A DNA stretch of 64,000 nucleotides from Azonexus sp. Its GTDB lineage: Bacteria; Pseudomonadota; Gammaproteobacteria; Burkholderiales; Rhodocyclaceae. Of this stretch, positions 60,795-64,000 are shown one piece after another; the stretch's first letter is position 1; each line of letters starts with the position of its first letter. The stretch is from positions 1 through 64,000 of the forward strand of contig JAITMS010000088.1 in NCBI GenBank assembly GCA_031277255.1, given 5' to 3'. Both the position numbers and the translations under genes were made by a program. The notes under the pieces are model-generated. The model saw nothing but the letters and a program-made list of their open reading frames with translations, did not search any database and was not told where the DNA came from.

Positions 60795-61574
60795 ATGAGT
60801 ACTGATGACATTATTCAGATACGTTTCGAGGGTCGGGTCGCCATCATGACGATGAACTATCCGGCGCGCCGCAACGCCTTCAATTTGAAGATGCGCACAA
60901 CCATGTACGAACGCTTGCTTGAACTGGAGGCTGATGACCAGTGCGGCGCCATCGTACTGACGGGGGCAGGAGGATATTTCTGCTCTGGCGGAGATATTTC
61001 TGAAATGGAGCAACGCCCGGTCGTCACAGGCCGCAACCGCTTCGACTTGGTGACTCGCATCTTCAAACAATTCGTCAGCGGCCCCAAGCCTTTTCTGGTC
61101 GCGGTGGAGGGCGTCGCCGCTGGCTGTGGCCTCTCGTTCGTCTCTGCTAGCGACTACGCTGTTGCCGCTACCGATACAAAATTCTCGTGCGCCTTCATCA
61201 ATGTCGGTTTGATGCCGGATTCAGGCGGCATCTGGTCTCTGCCGCGCAAGATCGGCTATCGCAAGGCGATGGAAATGGCGGCCTTGGGCGATACCTACGA
61301 CGCCCAAGCTGCGCTTGATATGCAATTGATCAACAAGGTCTGTGAACCTGGCAAGGCGCTTGAAGAAACCATCGCCATCGCACAGCGTTTTGCCAGCAAG
61401 CCGCCGCTTGCCATGGCCTTGCTACGCGCGGCCCTCCATCTTGGGAATGAGAGCGTCGACCAAGCCATCAATACGGAAATCGACTATATGCCGGTGCTGC
61501 AAAATACTGGCGATTACGCCGAGGCGGCGCGTGCCTTCATCGAAAAACGCAAGCCGAATTTCACTGGAAACTGA
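60795..61574 (+). CDS. Crotonase-superfamily protein (PaaG-like acid residue)
   Basis: This 259-residue crotonase has GYFCSGGDISEME, GVAAGCGLSFVSASDYAVA and INVGLMPDSGGIWSLPRKIG. The first Glu is absent (Ser), and the second is an Asp in MPDSGG, the arrangement known from PaaG, an enoyl-CoA isomerase/epoxide isomerase. An isomerase that shifts a double bond is therefore likelier than a hydratase. It follows the second dehydrogenase pair, just as 36118 follows the first. A long upstream leader of 30 bases holds AGGAAGG. Confidence 0.85.
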   Translation: MSTDDIIQIRFEGRVAIMTMNYPARRNAFNLKMRTTMYERLLELEADDQCGAIVLTGAGGYFCSGGDISEMEQRPVVTGRNRFDLVTRIFKQFVSGPKPFLVAVEGVAAGCGLSFVSASDYAVAATDTKFSCAFINVGLMPDSGGIWSLPRKIGYRKAMEMAALGDTYDAQAALDMQLINKVCEPGKALEETIAIAQRFASKPPLAMALLRAALHLGNESVDQAINTEIDYMPVLQNTGDYAEAARAFIEKRKPNFTGN

Positions 61575-61577
61575 CAC

Positions 61578-62150
61578 ATGTCTTTGCCCGCGCCTAGCGC
61601 GCGCAAGTCGCTTACCCGACGCAATATTACAAGCGAAGGCTTCCTTCGCGAGGATGGGTTGATCGACATTGAAGGATCGCTGACAGACGTGCGAGGTTTC
61701 CCTGCCATCAATCCCTGGCGCACGGCCCCCGCCGGTCATCCGGTGCATTTGATGCGGCTACGGATCACAATGGATAGCGAACGCACCATTCGGGAAGTCG
61801 TCGCCATCACCGAGCATGCGCCTTACCCTCTGTGCCAGCAGGCCGTGCCCAATCTGCAATACTTGGTTGGCCAGGTTATCGGCCCCGGCTTTAACCGCCG
61901 TATGCAGCAATTGGTTGGCAATACAGCGGGCTGTACGCATCTCGTTACACTGATACAAGCCATTGCCAACGAAGCAATGCAAACCTTGGCATCCAGCCGC
62001 CGTCACTCGGATGGTCAGAATGCCTTGGGCAGCTTTCCCAGTCGCGTTTCGGGAAAACCGCCGCTGATCGACAGCTGTATTGCCTATGCCGCCGACAGCC
62101 CTGTCGTCAAAGTCATCTTTCCGGAAATCAATCCGGTGGGTGACGCCTAG
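61578..62150 (+). CDS. DUF2889 family protein, copy 2
   Basis: This 190-residue DUF2889 protein has LTRRNITSEGFLREDGLIDIEGSLTDVRG, the PYPLCQQAVPNLQYLVGQVIGPGFNR helix and NTAGCTHLVTLIQAIANEA with the conserved Cys-Thr-His. It is three bases after the crotonase stop and 20 before an SDR gene, so as in copy 1 (20196) it pairs with an SDR. The family has no known activity. The residual Cys/His set and the repeated placement in CoA operons suggest an enzymatic or CoA-binding role, which is inference. Confidence 0.75.
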   Translation: MSLPAPSARKSLTRRNITSEGFLREDGLIDIEGSLTDVRGFPAINPWRTAPAGHPVHLMRLRITMDSERTIREVVAITEHAPYPLCQQAVPNLQYLVGQVIGPGFNRRMQQLVGNTAGCTHLVTLIQAIANEAMQTLASSRRHSDGQNALGSFPSRVSGKPPLIDSCIAYAADSPVVKVIFPEINPVGDA

Positions 62151-62170
62151 ATGTTCTGAAAACGGAAAAT

Positions 62171-63082
62171 ATGCCGAATGGCCTGAAATTTAACAGCATG
62201 AACCAGCCGCTGCGGTTGGATGGTCGCACCATTATCATCACTGGTGCATCGCGCGGGGTGGGGCGCCAGTACGCCCGCTTGCTGGCGCAGCTTGGCGCCA
62301 ATCTCGTGCTGAACTCAGCCACTGCTGGTGGGCTAGACGAGGTTATCGCTGAAATTGGCGTCGAGTGTGCCGTGGCCGTTACCGGCGACATTGGTGATCC
62401 CGCAGTTCCTGCCGCCTTGGTCGCTACTGCCTGCGAACGTTTTGGCGCTCTGGATGCTGTTGTCGCCAACGCCGGCGCCAATTCTGGTCGGCGCACGGTT
62501 ACTGAGATCGACGATGCACAGCTACAGCGCATGCTGGAGGTCCACCTCTTTGGCAGTTGGCGGTTGGTGCGTGAGGCGTGGCCGCGCCTGATCGAACGGG
62601 ACAGTAGTCGGATCGTGCTGACGACTTCGCAATTTGCTCTCTTCGGTAGCCGTGGCGGAGCCGACTACGCCGCAGCCAAGGGCGCGATATTCGGATTGAC
62701 CCGGGCGCTGGCTAATGATGCCTACGGCACCAAGGTGAAGGTCAATGCGGTAGCGCCCATCGCCGCGACGGATATGAGCGATGCCACACTATCACCCGAA
62801 GCCGCAGCAAGATTCCGTAAACGCGCCCCCGCACAGTTTGTCGCCCCATTGGTAGCATTACTTGTCCACCCGAATTGTCCGGTTAACGGCGAGGTGTTCA
62901 ATTGCGGAGCGGGCTTGGTTGACCGGATTTTCGTTGCTGCCGGACGAGGGGCCACTTTTGACATACAGGACATCAGCGCCGAAGCGATCTTGACCCATTT
63001 CGAGCAGGTGATGGCCGAGGACGGCTACCTTGTTCCATCCCGGATGGAGGAGTTGAACAGGCTGCTTCCTCCGTCGCAATGA
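62171..63082 (+). CDS. MFE-2/17beta-HSD4-like short-chain dehydrogenase
   Basis: This 303-residue SDR has TGASRGVG, ANAGANSGR in place of NNAG and TSQFALFGSRGGADYAAAK with the Ser-Tyr-Lys set. The long C-terminal extension after residue 240 (NCGAGLVDRIFVA..., FEQVMAEDGYLVPS) recalls MFE-2 dehydrogenase domains and the SDR at 412. It probably oxidises a 3-hydroxyacyl-CoA. The ATG at 62171 could be replaced by one at 62198 nearer the core. It is the last gene of the operon that starts at 54364; no obvious T-tract terminator follows. Confidence 0.82.
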   Translation: MPNGLKFNSMNQPLRLDGRTIIITGASRGVGRQYARLLAQLGANLVLNSATAGGLDEVIAEIGVECAVAVTGDIGDPAVPAALVATACERFGALDAVVANAGANSGRRTVTEIDDAQLQRMLEVHLFGSWRLVREAWPRLIERDSSRIVLTTSQFALFGSRGGADYAAAKGAIFGLTRALANDAYGTKVKVNAVAPIAATDMSDATLSPEAAARFRKRAPAQFVAPLVALLVHPNCPVNGEVFNCGAGLVDRIFVAAGRGATFDIQDISAEAILTHFEQVMAEDGYLVPSRMEELNRLLPPSQ

Positions 63083-63232
63083 AATTCCGATGCCCGCACG
63101 GATAGCCGATATGGTCAAGGAAGTACGGTGACCGTAAAAGGAGAAACTCTGCCCCGGCGGAGCGTTCAGTTGGTGGCGCAGCCGCTTGCTTAAACCATCC
63201 CAAGCAGCCAACACCAACCGAAATCTCATATG
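63083..63232. other. Intergenic stretch between the SDR gene and the last crotonase
   Basis: This stretch has one small palindrome, TACGGT-G-ACCGTA (63124-63136). No open frame with homology, RNA gene or long repeat is visible. Confidence 0.5.
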
Positions 63233-63274
63233 TTGACCCCAAGGCGAAACGTTTATATTATTGAACTACGTTCA
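63233..63274 (+). promoter_or_regulatory. Promoter and operator of the last crotonase
   Basis: TTGACC (63233-63238), a 17-bp spacer, TATTAT (63256-63261), then the perfect core TGAAC-TAC-GTTCA (63262-63274). An upstream GTTTA (63251-63255) with N6 nearly restores the composite form. It is the clearest of the set. Confidence 0.7.
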
Positions 63275-63284
63275 CAACATTGTA

Positions 63285-64000
63285 ATGGATGACATGAATA
63301 AATACCTTCGTACCAATGACTATCTGTTGTTCGATGTCAAGGAGCGTGTCGCGCGTATTACCCTGAACCGCCCTGACAAGCGTAATGCATTGTCTCCCGC
63401 CATGCTTGCGGAGTTGCGCGATGCCATGACGGAAGCTGACGCGCGCGTGGATGTGAACGTCGTGATCCTTGAGGGGGCAGGCAAGGATTTTTGCGCCGGT
63501 TATGACCTTGCCGGCGCCTATGCCGGCTTCAAGGATGGCGAAGCGCCACCGTGGGATGAAACGCAATACCGTACCCTCAATGGCACGATCGACGACGACT
63601 GCTGGAACATGGAGCAGACTCAGAAGCTCACCATAACCATGTTTGACATGCATAAGCCGGTCATCGCCAAGGTACAGGGAAACTGCCTCGCTGGCGGTAC
63701 TGATTTGGCCATGCTGTGCGACTTCATCATCGCCTCTCAGACCGCCAAGATCGGCTTTCCCGCTGCTCGCGGCAATGGCACTCCGCCCAGCCAGACTTGG
63801 CTCTACCACGTCGGGCCTCAGTGGGCGAAGCGCATCCTCATGACCGGTGACAACCTCTGGGGCAAGGATGCGGCGAAGCTTGGCCTCGTCCTTGATGCCG
63901 TTCCGGCTGAGAAACTTGATGACGCAGTCAATGAACTTGCCCGCCGCATCAGCTTCGTTGACGCCGATATGTTGTCCGCCCACAAGCGTGTCATCAACAT
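63285..64000 (+). CDS. Crotonase-superfamily protein, C-terminus cut by the window edge
   Basis: The frame is open from ATG 63285 (or ATG 63294, in frame) to the last base, giving 238 codons. It has NRPDKRNALSPAM, GKDFCAGYDLAGAY and GNCLAGGTDLAMLCDFIIA, with an insertion of about 30 residues (AGFKDGEAPPWDETQYRTL...) between the first two. The classical Glu pair is absent: an Asp is at GGTD and the second site reads ARGNGTPPSQTW. It is preceded by a well-formed operator promoter, so it begins a new unit that continues past the window. The C-terminal part is not visible. Confidence 0.85.
   Translation, partial: MDDMNKYLRTNDYLLFDVKERVARITLNRPDKRNALSPAMLAELRDAMTEADARVDVNVVILEGAGKDFCAGYDLAGAYAGFKDGEAPPWDETQYRTLNGTIDDDCWNMEQTQKLTITMFDMHKPVIAKVQGNCLAGGTDLAMLCDFIIASQTAKIGFPAARGNGTPPSQTWLYHVGPQWAKRILMTGDNLWGKDAAKLGLVLDAVPAEKLDDAVNELARRISFVDADMLSAHKRVIN

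Overview
The window looks like part of a large catabolic gene cluster from a betaproteobacterium. Gene content and moderately high GC suggest a Rhodocyclales-like or Sterolibacterium-like degrader of hydrophobic, branched or alicyclic compounds; the taxonomic placement is inference. Almost every gene belongs to CoA-linked oxidation: AMP-forming and ADP-forming acyl-CoA ligases, acyl-CoA dehydrogenases, crotonases, MaoC-type hydratases, short-chain dehydrogenases, thiolase-like proteins with DUF35 partners, CaiB-type CoA transferases and EtfAB. I see no rRNA, tRNA, CRISPR array, prophage or intact insertion sequence.

Layout. (1) 1-3048: the edge of a PaaY-like gene, an IS630-like transposase remnant, then an SDR-MaoC-CaiB operon. 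(2) 3049-4949: a spacer island with a REP-like hairpin, an AbrB/PIN toxin-antitoxin pair, a Uma2-family protein and a promoter module. (3) 4950-15023 (+): DUF1302 outer-membrane protein, DUF1329 protein, YCF48-like protein and RND transporter, followed by three SDRs and a crotonase. (4) 15036-32073 (-): an MmgE/PrpD protein, two PaaK-like ligases each with a small ANL-like partner, a split MFE-2-type beta-oxidation set (ligase, dehydrogenase, hydratase, SDR, SCP-x thiolase), DUF2889, a flavin reductase with a MarR-like domain, a Cys-less thiolase homologue with DUF35, and a degenerate AMP ligase. (5) 32222-46048 (+): thioesterase, FadR-type regulator, a heteromeric-looking acyl-CoA dehydrogenase pair, crotonases, ADP-forming and AMP-forming ligases, an MFS transporter and a LuxE/LuxC-like pair. 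(6) 46235-64000: a lone ABM-fold gene (-), then (+) crotonase, BadH-like SDR, DUF35/thiolase-like pair, hydratase, EtfBA, a CitE-like lyase, IclR regulator, an itaconate-type module, a second acyl-CoA dehydrogenase pair, DUF2889, SDR and a truncated crotonase.

How it fits together. Uptake would run through the DUF1302/DUF1329/YCF48/RND set. Ligases would make CoA thioesters, several dehydrogenase/hydratase/SDR/thiolase or aldolase sets would shorten them, EtfAB would collect electrons, and the CitE/HTD2/CaiB module would handle a C5 dicarboxylate-like end product. The exact substrate cannot be read from the sequence; a steroid or isoprenoid-like compound is the best guess, from the alpha/beta acyl-CoA dehydrogenase pairs and the Ltp2-like thiolase/DUF35 pairs.

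The most notable unexplained signal is a shared operator built from GTTCW/WGAAC half-sites. It occurs at promoters throughout the window and suggests one repressor governs the whole cluster. A second is the repeated pairing of a PaaK-like ligase with a small protein that resembles an abbreviated ANL enzyme. A third is a pair of about 155-bp homologous promoter modules in inverted orientation 42 kb apart.
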